18,200 nt of DNA from Acidobacteriota bacterium (GTDB lineage Bacteria; Acidobacteriota; UBA6911; JACQSX01): NCBI GenBank assembly GCA_016199665.1, contig JACQGG010000104.1:1-18200 (forward strand), read 5' to 3'. Of this stretch, positions 7,576-13,699 are shown in pieces (the stretch's first letter is position 1; every line of letters starts with the position of its first letter). The notes under the pieces were generated by a model. The model was not told where the DNA came from and searched no databases. It saw only the letters and a list, made by a program, of their open reading frames with translations. Position numbers and translations under genes: made by a program.

Positions 7576-8175
7576 CTATCGATACTTCCGCATAACCCCG
7601 ATGACAATTCCTTGAATTTGAACCCTCTCCTCCGGCACAATGAGCGGTTTGCATTCCGGATTGGAGGGCTGCAGGCGAATCAATCGTCCTTCACGATAAA
7701 AACGCTTCAGTGTGGCCCCTTCACTGTCGACCAGCGCAACCACCATCTCTCCGTTGTTGGCCGCGCTCCGCTGCTCGACCACGATGAAATCCCCGTCTTC
7801 GATGTGCTCATCGATCATAGAGCTACCCCGCACCCGCAGAACGAAGTTCTTTCGGCCATACGACACAAAATCTCCCGGTACCGCAATCGTCTCGGGGTTC
7901 TCGACGGCCTCTATCGGACTGCCTGCCGCAACCACGCCCAACAGCGGAAGCTCCACACTTTCAGAGCGACTCAAGAGCTGGATGGAGCGCGCGTGGTTGG
8001 TAGAGCGGTGGATGTACCCGCGCTTCTCCAGCGCCGCCAGATGTTTGAATACCGCGTTGACCGAGGCGATATCAAACTGGGTGGCGATCTCTTCCAGAGA
8101 TGGTGAGTAGCCCTTTTGCTCCATGAAGCGCTCGATAAAATCCAGTATTTGTTTCTGGCGTTGGGTCAGGCTCAT
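7576..8175 (-). CDS. lexA: SOS repressor LexA
   Basis: A 199-residue repressor and autoprotease of the DNA-damage response. The N-terminal winged-helix domain starts with LTQRQKQILDFIERFMEQKGYSPSLEEIA, and LAALEKRGYI closes the wing. The scissile bond is A84-G85 in VVAAGSP. The catalytic Ser is S119 in RGSSM and the general-base Lys is K157 in ATLKRF, both in the canonical S24 peptidase setting, so RecA-stimulated self-cleavage should work. Length matches the family (about 200). The recognition helix (SVNAVFKHLAAL) differs from the SSTSTVHSHLKAL type of well-studied LexAs, which fits with the unusual direct-repeat operator in its promoter at 8221-8265. Start at ATG 8175; the leader is about 30 nt. 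Confidence 0.96.
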   Translation of the reverse strand: MSLTQRQKQILDFIERFMEQKGYSPSLEEIATQFDIASVNAVFKHLAALEKRGYIHRSTNHARSIQLLSRSESVELPLLGVVAAGSPIEAVENPETIAVPGDFVSYGRKNFVLRVRGSSMIDEHIEDGDFIVVEQRSAANNGEMVVALVDSEGATLKRFYREGRLIRLQPSNPECKPLIVPEERVQIQGIVIGVMRKYR

Positions 8176-8213
8176 GTGAACTTGCTCGCTTCCTTCAACG
8201 ATCAGTCGGATAG

Positions 8214-8242
8214 AGCTTAGGTGTAATAAAGGTGAATGTCAA
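8214..8242 (-). promoter_or_regulatory. lexA promoter
   Basis: Read on the minus strand, a perfect TTGACA (plus-strand bases 8237-8242) is followed by an exact 17-bp spacer and TAAGCT (8214-8219). Transcription would begin near 8207, about 30 nt before the lexA ATG. One copy of the 16-bp operator-like repeat occupies the spacer and the other lies just upstream of the -35. Confidence 0.65.
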
Positions 8243-8265
8243 CAAAAAAGTGAAATATAGGTGAA
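8221..8265. promoter_or_regulatory. Two putative LexA operators (direct-repeat type)
   Basis: Two related 16-bp sites are seen on the plus strand: GTGTAATAAAGGTGAA (8221-8236) and GTGAAATATAGGTGAA (8250-8265), identical at 13 of 16 positions and 29 bp apart. Each is itself a direct repeat of GTGWA with an 11-bp period, i.e. one helical turn. Site 1 fills the spacer between -35 and -10 of lexA, an ideal position for autorepression. Alphaproteobacterial LexA is a known precedent for a direct-repeat operator; this particular sequence is not one I recognise. Confidence 0.55.
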
Positions 8266-8285
8266 AGAAGCCTGAAGCGGGACGG

Positions 8286-8379
8286 CCGCATTCTTTTACA
8301 GAAATGCGGGCCGGGAGCCTGCAGGGCGGCGCCGAGCGGGCTCCCAGGGCAGGGGAATCAGAGGGGGGACCTGATTCCC
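8286..8379. terminator. Cluster of three hairpins between the small peptide gene and lexA
   Basis: GGGAATCAG (8353-8361) pairs perfectly with CTGATTCCC (8371-8379) over a 9-nt loop. GGGAGCC (8313-8319) pairs with GGCTCCC (8339-8345). CCGCATT (8286-8292) pairs with AATGCGG (8303-8309). All lie 25-115 bp past the stop of the 55-codon minus-strand gene. They could end its transcript before it runs into the lexA promoter. No T-tracts follow, so intrinsic termination is uncertain. Confidence 0.4.
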
Positions 8380-8403
8380 AAGAGATTCAGCCGTGCGAGC
8401 GAT

Positions 8404-8571
8404 CTAGCCGCGGCAATCCGGACATGGCGGCGGCGGCGGCGGAATCGGGCAGCAGCCTTCCAGGGCAACATGGCTGGGGTTGACCTGCGTGTAAGCGACG
8501 TCCGGCGACTGACGCAAGCCCTGATCAGCGCCCGATACAAACAATGAAAACAACAGAAAAAGGTTGAACAT
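8404..8571 (-). CDS. Small secreted Cys/Pro-rich peptide (55 aa)
   Basis: ATG at 8571 is preceded by the strongest Shine-Dalgarno in the window (AAGGAGG, four bases upstream). The 55-residue product begins with a hydrophobic stretch MFNLFLLFSLFVSGA that looks like a short signal peptide or membrane anchor, though it lacks the usual N-terminal Lys/Arg. A polar middle follows and then a compact tail CCPIPPPPPPCPDC (residues 40-53) with four Cys around a hexaproline run. No family is recognised. The tail could form disulfides or bind metal outside the membrane. A possible -10 (TAAATT on the minus strand, plus bases 8592-8597) gives a leader of about 14 nt. Other frames over the same bases lack a comparable start. 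Confidence 0.6.
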   Translation of the reverse strand: MFNLFLLFSLFVSGADQGLRQSPDVAYTQVNPSHVALEGCCPIPPPPPPCPDCRG

Positions 8572-8676
8572 ATGACCTCCTTGGGGTCCGAAATTTAGAC
8601 GGGGACAAAAATACAGTGAGTCGCAATAAGACCCGCAGCGCTTTTGCAGTTTCCAACGGAAAGTTGAAATCGTGTT

Positions 8677-8711
8677 GGTCTTTCCAAAAACAATTGAATT
8701 TGGAAGAGACC
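8677..8711. promoter_or_regulatory. Inverted repeat just upstream of the 7-TM gene promoter
   Basis: GGTCTTTCCAAA (8677-8688) and TTTGGAAGAGACC (8699-8711) are inverted copies with one extra base, around a 10-bp centre containing CAATTG. The right arm ends at the base before the -35 hexamer TTGAAT (8712-8717). That placement is typical of an activator-binding site. Confidence 0.5.
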
Positions 8712-8740
8712 TTGAATCGGGAGCCTTTTGGCTCTAGGCT
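8712..8740 (+). promoter_or_regulatory. Promoter of the 7-TM gene with palindromic spacer
   Basis: TTGAAT (8712-8717), a 17-bp spacer, and TAGGCT (8735-8740). The spacer contains the 5-bp inverted repeat GAGCC/GGCTC (8721-8725, 8730-8734). The -10 ends 8 nt before the ATG at 8749 and no Shine-Dalgarno fits between, so the mRNA is probably leaderless or nearly so. Confidence 0.5.
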
Positions 8741-8748
8741 AGAGTGCG

Positions 8749-9507
8749 ATGTCTTACATCTATACCACATGGGCCGGCAATCTTGTGCTCCTCTTGCTGA
8801 TTCTCTTCCGGGGTGTCAGGGGCGGCATGCTGGGCCGATACAAACTGTTTTACACCTACGTGGCGTTCAGCCTGGCGATTGCGGTGGGCGCCATACCCGT
8901 GGTGCTGTTTTTCGGAATGGTGTCGCGGCAGTACTATTATTTTTTCAATGTTTCCAACCTGTTCTTGCCCCTGCTTCAACTTGCGCTATTGTGGAACCTG
9001 CGCCAGCGGATTATTGGAAATGACAAAACTCCTTCCGCCGGTGTATCACGTTGGGCTACGCTGCTGGTGGTTATGACAGCCCCTGCTGCGCTGGGAATGA
9101 TTTCACTGCGAAACGTGGATGGGTTCACCCGCTACCATGCGTTTGCGCTGCTGGTGCAAGTGATGGCCTGCATGCTGGTTTGCGGCGCGGTTCGCTCCCG
9201 GGCGGACCTGGATCCAGGCCGGAACTTAAAGGGGATTCTCTTGGGGCTGTCTCTGATGGTTGGGTTTCAGGGAATTAATTTTGCGCGTTATCTTTTTCGT
9301 GATGAAACTTTCCATACTTTTAGTTTCTTTGTCCCCTTCATCTACGTCGCCGCTCTCATTGTATTTGCCCACACCCTGTGGAGCTACGAACCGATGTTTA
9401 CGCGCCCGGCGGCCGAGTGGCGCGCCGCGGACTCTGACGAGGGACGACTGCGGAAAGTGAACGAGCAGTTGCAGCAGGCGCTCAAATCACTACTCTTACC
9501 CCGATGA
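8749..9507 (+). CDS. Seven-TM membrane protein, function unknown
   Basis: A 252-residue protein with about seven hydrophobic helices, near residues 7-21, 36-56, 63-84, 103-120, 130-148, 162-181 and 191-213. A soluble C-terminal tail of about 35 residues ends in a short heptad-like helix (RLRKVNEQLQQALKSLL). No catalytic motif is evident and I do not recognise the family. The start ATG 8749 fits the promoter at 8712-8740 and begins right before the first helix. Its TGA overlaps the next ATG by four bases (ATGA), so it is co-translated with the two-TM protein that follows, probably as a membrane complex. A 7-TM protein with a cytoplasmic coil could be a sensor, but that is inference. Confidence 0.75.
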   Translation: MSYIYTTWAGNLVLLLLILFRGVRGGMLGRYKLFYTYVAFSLAIAVGAIPVVLFFGMVSRQYYYFFNVSNLFLPLLQLALLWNLRQRIIGNDKTPSAGVSRWATLLVVMTAPAALGMISLRNVDGFTRYHAFALLVQVMACMLVCGAVRSRADLDPGRNLKGILLGLSLMVGFQGINFARYLFRDETFHTFSFFVPFIYVAALIVFAHTLWSYEPMFTRPAAEWRAADSDEGRLRKVNEQLQQALKSLLLPR

Positions 9508-9908
9508 CTTATTTCTATGTAGTGGGGAGTTCCCTTATTTTGCTCTCATATGTCTTCTACCACCACATCTCCGGCCTGCGGTCCAACGAGCGAGAAATCC
9601 GGTCTGTAGAACAGATTGAGCTGCACCTGGCGCACATCCTCCGGCTGCTGGACGCGCCGGATGTGCGCCTGCTGCTGGAGATTCCGAGATCACGCCAAAC
9701 GCTGCTGCTCGAGTTCTCCGATTGCCTGAGAAAGGATGTCCTGGCGCTGCTGCGGTTGAGGGCGCTGCGAATGACTTCGGTGCTACTGGTAGGAATATTT
9801 TTCCTGAGCTATTATCTGATCCGACTCAAGGCCCGTCTGTCCTCTAACCGCAATGACCTGCGCTTTCTCTCGGGGCTCGAGCTCGCCCTGTTCCGCACTC
9901 TCAGCTAG
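9504..9908 (+). CDS. Two-TM membrane protein, function unknown
   Basis: A 134-residue protein with an N-terminal helix (about residues 4-20) and a second helix (about 89-107, SVLLVGIFFLSYYLIRLKA). Between them is a charged, Leu-rich, probably helical cytoplasmic or periplasmic domain (EQIELHLAHILRLLDAPDVRLLLEIPRSRQTLLLEF). No family is recognised. The ATG at 9504 overlaps the stop of the 7-TM gene (ATGA), implying coupled translation and a shared function. The gene ends tail-to-tail with the XRE regulator: both stops lie in the palindrome CTAG at 9905-9908, so there is no room for a terminator outside coding sequence. Confidence 0.7.
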   Translation: MTYFYVVGSSLILLSYVFYHHISGLRSNEREIRSVEQIELHLAHILRLLDAPDVRLLLEIPRSRQTLLLEFSDCLRKDVLALLRLRALRMTSVLLVGIFFLSYYLIRLKARLSSNRNDLRFLSGLELALFRTLS

Positions 9909-10504
9909 GCCGAAGGGATCTGTCCCTTCGGATCGGCAAGCGGGCTGCTGAACAGGCTCGCCCAGATTACCAGGTAATGCTCGATTAACTTGCGAAGATA
10001 ACCCTGGCATTCCTGCGCCTTGATGAAAAAGAAGAAAGTGGTCTCACCCATTTTCTTCCCAAACCAGAGGCCCTGCTCATAACGCCGCCCCTCCTCCAGG
10101 TAAAGAACGAGGCGGTCCAGAAGAAAATCGCTGAGGCGGTCATGCAGAATCACCGAGGCCTTTCCCCCCCGAAGGGCAAACAGAGCCGCCCCTTCGGCGC
10201 CGCACAATGAAATGACTTCATTGAGACGAAACTCCTGAATTCTCCTGAGGTAGAAAGTGTGGCCGAGAGCTTCCGATATGGCCGTTTCCACCGGCCAGAC
10301 TTGGCTGATGTCTGCGTCCAACACCCCCAGGATGCGAAACAGGTTATCGAGGCTGATATTGTAGAATCCGCCTTCCATGCAGGCGTAGGAACTAGAAGCG
10401 ATGCCCGCACGGGCCGCCAGATCCTGGAGACGCATTTTCTTGCCCCGGCGCAGTTCCCGGACCCTGTGGCGCACGCAATTGTTGACAACTCCGTTTCTAG
10501 GCAT
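9905..10504 (-). CDS. XRE-family (Cro/CI-type HTH) transcriptional regulator
   Basis: A 199-residue DNA-binding regulator. Residues 11-66 form a Cro/CI helix-turn-helix (VRELRRGKKMRLQDLAARAGIASSSYACMEGGFYNISLDNLFRILGVLDADISQVW). The remaining 130 residues (GAEGAALFALRGGKASVILHDRLSDFLLDRLVLYLEEGRRYEQGLWFG...) have the alternating pattern of a GAF-like sensor domain, but I would not name the ligand. The start ATG 10504 has GAGG six bases upstream. A sigma70-like promoter lies at 10536-10565. It converges on and overlaps by four bases the 2-TM gene and is divergent from the atypical receiver gene, so it may control either neighbour. Confidence 0.85.
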   Translation of the reverse strand: MPRNGVVNNCVRHRVRELRRGKKMRLQDLAARAGIASSSYACMEGGFYNISLDNLFRILGVLDADISQVWPVETAISEALGHTFYLRRIQEFRLNEVISLCGAEGAALFALRGGKASVILHDRLSDFLLDRLVLYLEEGRRYEQGLWFGKKMGETTFFFFIKAQECQGYLRKLIEHYLVIWASLFSSPLADPKGQIPSA

Positions 10505-10535
10505 GGAACACCTCGCGACGACAATTGAGACTTTC

Positions 10536-10565
10536 AGGATAGTCGAAATTCACTGGTGATGTAAA
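10536..10565 (-). promoter_or_regulatory. Promoter of the XRE regulator gene
   Basis: On the minus strand TTTACA (plus bases 10560-10565), an 18-bp spacer, then TATCCT (10536-10541). Predicted transcription start is near 10529, giving a leader of about 25 nt that contains the GAGG ribosome-binding site. Confidence 0.5.
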
Positions 10566-10643
10566 GAAAATCTTGCGTCAAGCCCCCTTTCACTCGCCCC
10601 GATCAGTGCGTAAACGGGATCCTGGGGCCGCCGAAATCGGACA

Positions 10644-10672
10644 GGACCGGTCCGGAAAAACTTTGGAAAAAC
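10644..10672. promoter_or_regulatory. Palindrome plus direct repeats in the divergent intergenic region
   Basis: GGACCGGTCC (10644-10653) is a perfect 10-bp palindrome. It is followed by two copies of GGAAAAAC (10654-10661 and 10665-10672), 11 bp apart and therefore on the same DNA face. They lie upstream of the -35 of the receiver gene and far upstream of the XRE promoter. They look like regulator-binding sites; the divergent XRE protein is a natural candidate binder. Confidence 0.4.
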
Positions 10673-10681
10673 CAAAATTGC

Positions 10682-10710
10682 TTTCAACCGGAAGCGACAG
10701 GCCGTAGGTT
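10682..10710 (+). promoter_or_regulatory. Candidate promoter of the receiver gene, leaderless geometry
   Basis: A weak TTTCAA (10682-10687) is followed after 17 bp by TAGGTT (10705-10710). Only six bases (ACGAAT) separate the -10 box from the ATG at 10717, and there is no Shine-Dalgarno. The -10 resembles TAGGCT of the 7-TM gene. Confidence 0.45.
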
Positions 10711-10716
10711 ACGAAT

Positions 10717-11133
10717 ATGCATAATCCGGCTTTCCATCAGGCTGTGGCGACCCCCAAGGTGCTGGTCGCCGACAATGAACCTTTGGTTGTTGCCCTGCTC
10801 AAGAGCTTTCTCGAACGAAAAGGCTACGGGGTGGTCACTGCCTCAAGAGGGAACGAGGCACTGGAAAAATTCAAAGACGAGCACCCGCAGATTGTTCTGA
10901 TAGAAGCACGGCTTCCCTCACCCAGCGGCCTGGACGTCTTGAGACAGATCAAGCAGCTCAGCCAGAGTGTGGGTGTGATCGTGGTCACAACCGCCGCCGA
11001 CGACAGAGTCGGCAGCGCGGCGCTGGAAAAAGGAGCGTTTGATTATATCTCAAAGCCATTTGATCTCAGATATTTAGAAGGGGCCCTCTGCAGGATGCTG
11101 CAACAGCAACCCCAGGTCACTCAGGCCATGTGA
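10717..11133 (+). CDS. Atypical receiver-only response regulator (Asp to Glu at the phospho site)
   Basis: A 138-residue single-domain CheY-like protein. Its fold markers are intact: VLVADNEP (15-22), LIEARLPSPSGLDVLRQIK (61-79), VIVVTTA (87-93) and FDYISKPFD (108-116), which carries the conserved Lys K113. The phospho-acceptor position is Glu (E63, codon GAA) instead of Asp, and the second residue of the acidic pair is Asn (N20) instead of Asp or Glu. Phosphorylation and Mg binding should be impaired. Glu at this position can mimic the phosphorylated state in some response regulators, so the protein may be constitutively active or respond by another route. There is no output domain, so it would act by protein contact. 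It stands alone with no kinase adjacent; the divergent XRE gene is the nearest regulator. Confidence 0.88.
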   Translation: MHNPAFHQAVATPKVLVADNEPLVVALLKSFLERKGYGVVTASRGNEALEKFKDEHPQIVLIEARLPSPSGLDVLRQIKQLSQSVGVIVVTTAADDRVGSAALEKGAFDYISKPFDLRYLEGALCRMLQQQPQVTQAM

Positions 11134-11275
11134 TTACATCCGAATTCCTTTCCCTTCCCTCCTTCCTCGCGCCGGCTCAAGATTTACCGTCAGTGTTCCA
11201 AATTTGTTTCGGTGAAAACGTAGCCGTTTGCTATTCTTTATAAATGCCGAAATGGCAAATCATTCGGAGGATGTT

Positions 11276-12391
11276 GTGCATCGATTGACCCGTGTTGTGA
11301 GCGCTATTCTACTGGCGGCACTATTGAACCTTGCCCTTCCCGCCGGTCTGGGTCAGTCCCAGCCGGGACGCCCGGCTCAGGAGCCGGAGACCGGCAAAGC
11401 CCAGCGGCCGGGAGGTTCCGGGGGGACCGGCCAAGAGACGGACCAAGCGCTTCCCTTTGAAGACCCGAACAAGGCGAAACCCGATGCGCCTCCAGCCTTG
11501 GACACCGACTATCTGGCCAAGCTGGACCGAAAGACTGTCATCGGGGAGGTCAACGGTCAGCCGGTCACCGTGGAAGACCTCAATCGTCTGATTGATTTCG
11601 CCGACCAGAAGCTTAAGCCCGACCTCAGCGGCGATGCCGCCAAGAGGCAGCTCTTGGATAATTATCTGGAAAACCGCGCTTTCTATTTTGAGGCTCTGGC
11701 CGAAAAAATGGATCAGGATCCGGACCTTGCCGGGCGCCTGGATTTGTTTCGACAGCAACTGTTTGCCAACGCTTATCTGGGCCGGGAAAGAAGGAAGGTC
11801 TCAGTCAGCGAAGACGACATGAGAAAATATTACGACGCTTACCGGAAGGAATTTGAGATACCCGAGATCATCAATGCCAGCCACATCCTGGTCCGAACCG
11901 AGCAAGAGGCGCTCGCCGTCAAGAAGCAGTTGGATGCAGGCGCTGACTTTGCCCAACTGGCCCGCGAGAAGTCCATCGACACGACCAACAAGCATCTGGG
12001 TGGCAACCTTGGTTTTATCGCCCGCGGTGCTATGCTGCCCCCCTTTGACGACGCCGCATTCAAGCTGAAGGCGGGACAGATCAGCGATCCGGTTCAGACG
12101 ACTTTCGGCTATCACGTGATTAAAGTCCTGGAAGCGCGCCCCCGGAGAGTCCAGTCGTTCGATGAGGCCAAGAAGGTCATTGAAGCTCGCGTGATGTCGC
12201 TTAAACAAAACGAGTGGCTCAAGAACAAGAGGGACGGGTTGCGATCCAAGTATGGCGTCCGGATTCACGAGAAATATTTTGCCGCGCCGACTTCGACGTC
12301 CGGAGCTTTAGCCGAGCCCTCTCCCGCTGATCCTGGGGCCGGGCAACAGCCGTCGGAGGCCGCCAAACCAGGTCCGTCTGACCGTTACTGA
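11276..12391 (+). CDS. Secreted parvulin-type peptidyl-prolyl isomerase (SurA/PrsA-like)
   Basis: A 371-residue periplasmic foldase. The signal peptide MHRLTRVVSAILLAALLNLALPAGLG is followed by a Pro/Gly/Gln-rich linker to about residue 75. A SurA-N-like helical region runs over about 82-190 (IGEVNGQPVTVEDLNRLIDFADQKL...). One rotamase domain covers about 200-287, with NASHILVRTEQEA, GGNLGFIARGAMLPPFDDAAFKLKAGQISDPVQTTFGYHVIKV. A charged C-terminal tail ends in Pro/Ala-rich sequence. The start is GTG 11276 because GGAGG sits five bases before it and it begins a clean signal peptide. ATG 11252 and TTG 11228 are upstream in frame but lack a ribosome-binding site. The gene directly precedes the sigma/anti-sigma pair, pointing to envelope homeostasis. 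Confidence 0.88.
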   Translation: MHRLTRVVSAILLAALLNLALPAGLGQSQPGRPAQEPETGKAQRPGGSGGTGQETDQALPFEDPNKAKPDAPPALDTDYLAKLDRKTVIGEVNGQPVTVEDLNRLIDFADQKLKPDLSGDAAKRQLLDNYLENRAFYFEALAEKMDQDPDLAGRLDLFRQQLFANAYLGRERRKVSVSEDDMRKYYDAYRKEFEIPEIINASHILVRTEQEALAVKKQLDAGADFAQLAREKSIDTTNKHLGGNLGFIARGAMLPPFDDAAFKLKAGQISDPVQTTFGYHVIKVLEARPRRVQSFDEAKKVIEARVMSLKQNEWLKNKRDGLRSKYGVRIHEKYFAAPTSTSGALAEPSPADPGAGQQPSEAAKPGPSDRY

Positions 12392-12410
12392 TCTAAATGG
12401 AGCAAATCCT

Positions 12411-12436
12411 TGCAACTTTTTAGCCCCATTGTCGAT
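12411..12436 (+). promoter_or_regulatory. Possible ECF-type autoregulated promoter before the sigma factor gene
   Basis: TGCAAC followed by four T (12411-12420) and GTCGAT (12431-12436) resemble the AAC and CGTC/GTC cores of ECF sigma promoters. The 14-bp gap is about two bases shorter than usual. It lies just upstream of the sigma gene, where self-activation is common. Confidence 0.3.
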
Positions 12437-12444
12437 CAGAGAGG

Positions 12445-13098
12445 TTGAGCGACAACGTGGGGAGCACGCTTGCGCGGCGGTCCAGCCAAACCAGGCAAAA
12501 AGACGCGTTCTCGGAACAACACCTTGAGGCACTGGTTGCAAGAGCGAAAAGCGGTGATCTGGCTGCGTTTCAGGAGCTCTATCGGGGCTACGCGCGGAAG
12601 ATCATGAATTACATCTATCGCCTGACCGGTTCCCGGGAAGACGCAGAGGACGTTACCCAGGAAGCGTTCATCTTGGCGTACAAAAACCTTCGGAATCTGA
12701 AGGAAAACTCCAAGTTTCAGTCCTGGCTCTACCGTATTGCTCAAAACAACCTTTACCAGAAGTACCGGACTTCAGCTCCCCACATGGAATCGCTCGATGC
12801 GGAGGATCAGACTTCGGGCGCCGTGAGCCTGCACAGCGGCGGCAAGACCCCGGAGGAGGCGGTTCTGTCCGAAGAGCTTCGCCAAATCGTGCAACGCGTC
12901 ATTGGCGAGCTGCCGGAGAAATATCGGCAGGTGTTCATCCTGTCAGCCGTCCACAAGTATAGTTACGAAGCCATTACCGAAATCGTGGGACGTTCTCTGG
13001 CATCAGTCAAATCCGACATCCATCGAGCCCGCGTGGAAGTGAGGGACCGAGTGAAAAAGTATCTGGGAGATAGCTATGGAATGTCTGACGTTTCGTGA
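12445..13098 (+). CDS. ECF-type RNA polymerase sigma factor
   Basis: A sigma70-family factor of up to 217 residues with only regions 2 and 4. Region 2 is about 37-108: AKSGDLAAFQELYRGYARKIMNYIYRLTGSREDAEDVTQEAFILAYKNL...FQSWLYRIAQN, including the DAEDVTQEAF core-binding motif. The linker is 109-148. Region 4 is about 150-206 (LPEKYRQVFILSAVHKYSYEAITEIVGRSLASVKSDIHRARVEVRDRV) with the -35-binding helix-turn-helix. The start is uncertain: TTG 12445 has GAGAGG abutting it, while GTG 12457 (four residues shorter) has the same purines 12 bp away. No ATG exists before region 2. The 3' end overlaps the anti-sigma gene by 23 bp, so they are co-translated and the anti-sigma factor is almost certainly its inhibitor. 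Confidence 0.92.
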   Translation: MSDNVGSTLARRSSQTRQKDAFSEQHLEALVARAKSGDLAAFQELYRGYARKIMNYIYRLTGSREDAEDVTQEAFILAYKNLRNLKENSKFQSWLYRIAQNNLYQKYRTSAPHMESLDAEDQTSGAVSLHSGGKTPEEAVLSEELRQIVQRVIGELPEKYRQVFILSAVHKYSYEAITEIVGRSLASVKSDIHRARVEVRDRVKKYLGDSYGMSDVS

Positions 13099-13699
13099 AA
13101 GCCTCATCGCCTACCTGGATGACGAAGTCACCGAAAAGGAATCGGAACTGATCGAAGGGCATCTGCATTGCTGCTCCTCCTGCGCTGCCGAGCTTCAGTC
13201 GCTCTCCGTCTCTTATCGCATGCTGAACGATGCCCTGGAGACGATCGATGTTTCTCCCGAAATGTGGCCTCGCATTGAAGCAGCCATTCGACGCAGGGCA
13301 GAAGTTCCCGGGTCCGGGTGGCGCAGCTCTCCGGCGTTATGGCTGCCACCCCCGCTGCGCCCATGGGCTGCATCCCTGATAGCGGTGGCGCTGCTGGCCG
13401 TATCCGCGTGGCTGCTTTCTCCCGCGTTGCAAAAACCGGATCCACAGCTTGAAGAGCTGCGACAACAGCTCAGTACCATGGTGGAGGAAATGGATCAGCA
13501 GGACACCCTGCGCCACAGCATGCCGCCCCCGTCGGACCAAGACGAATACGATTCCAATCCTTTTGCTCCCCAGCACGTAGTGTACAATCCCTTTCACGCC
13601 TCGGGAACAGAAACCAGGAGTCTTTTCGCGGGAGCCGAGGGCCGCGGCGGAACAACGGACTTCAGGGTGGATGAGTCAGAGGCGAAGGAAACCAGATGA
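13076..13699 (+). CDS. Membrane-anchored zinc-finger anti-sigma factor
   Basis: A 207-residue protein with an N-terminal ZAS/zf-HC2 domain in the cytoplasm. It shows ESLIAYLDDEVTEKESELIEGHL followed by the H-x3-C-x2-C zinc motif H29, C33, C36; an extra C32 and C3 are also present. Residues 37-70 continue the sigma-binding helices. One TM helix lies at about 95-115 (PWAASLIAVALLAVSAWLL). The periplasmic part has a short coiled coil (122-142, LEELRQQLSTMVEEMDQQ) and a low-complexity acidic tail. Start ATG 13076 has GGAG six bases upstream and overlaps the sigma gene by 23 bp. Its TGA overlaps the next ATG (ATGA). A membrane-spanning ZAS protein suggests that the sigma factor answers an envelope signal. 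Confidence 0.9.
   Translation: MECLTFRESLIAYLDDEVTEKESELIEGHLHCCSSCAAELQSLSVSYRMLNDALETIDVSPEMWPRIEAAIRRRAEVPGSGWRSSPALWLPPPLRPWAASLIAVALLAVSAWLLSPALQKPDPQLEELRQQLSTMVEEMDQQDTLRHSMPPPSDQDEYDSNPFAPQHVVYNPFHASGTETRSLFAGAEGRGGTTDFRVDESEAKETR

Noticed and set aside
7397..7654. 85-codon minus-strand frame overlapping the lexA 3' end
   Set aside because: Starts inside lexA in another frame, has no Shine-Dalgarno and ends within the hairpin at 7385-7440.
10664..10684. Sigma54 promoter (TTGG...TTGC) before the receiver gene
   Set aside because: There are 13 bases between GG and GC; sigma54 promoters need 10.
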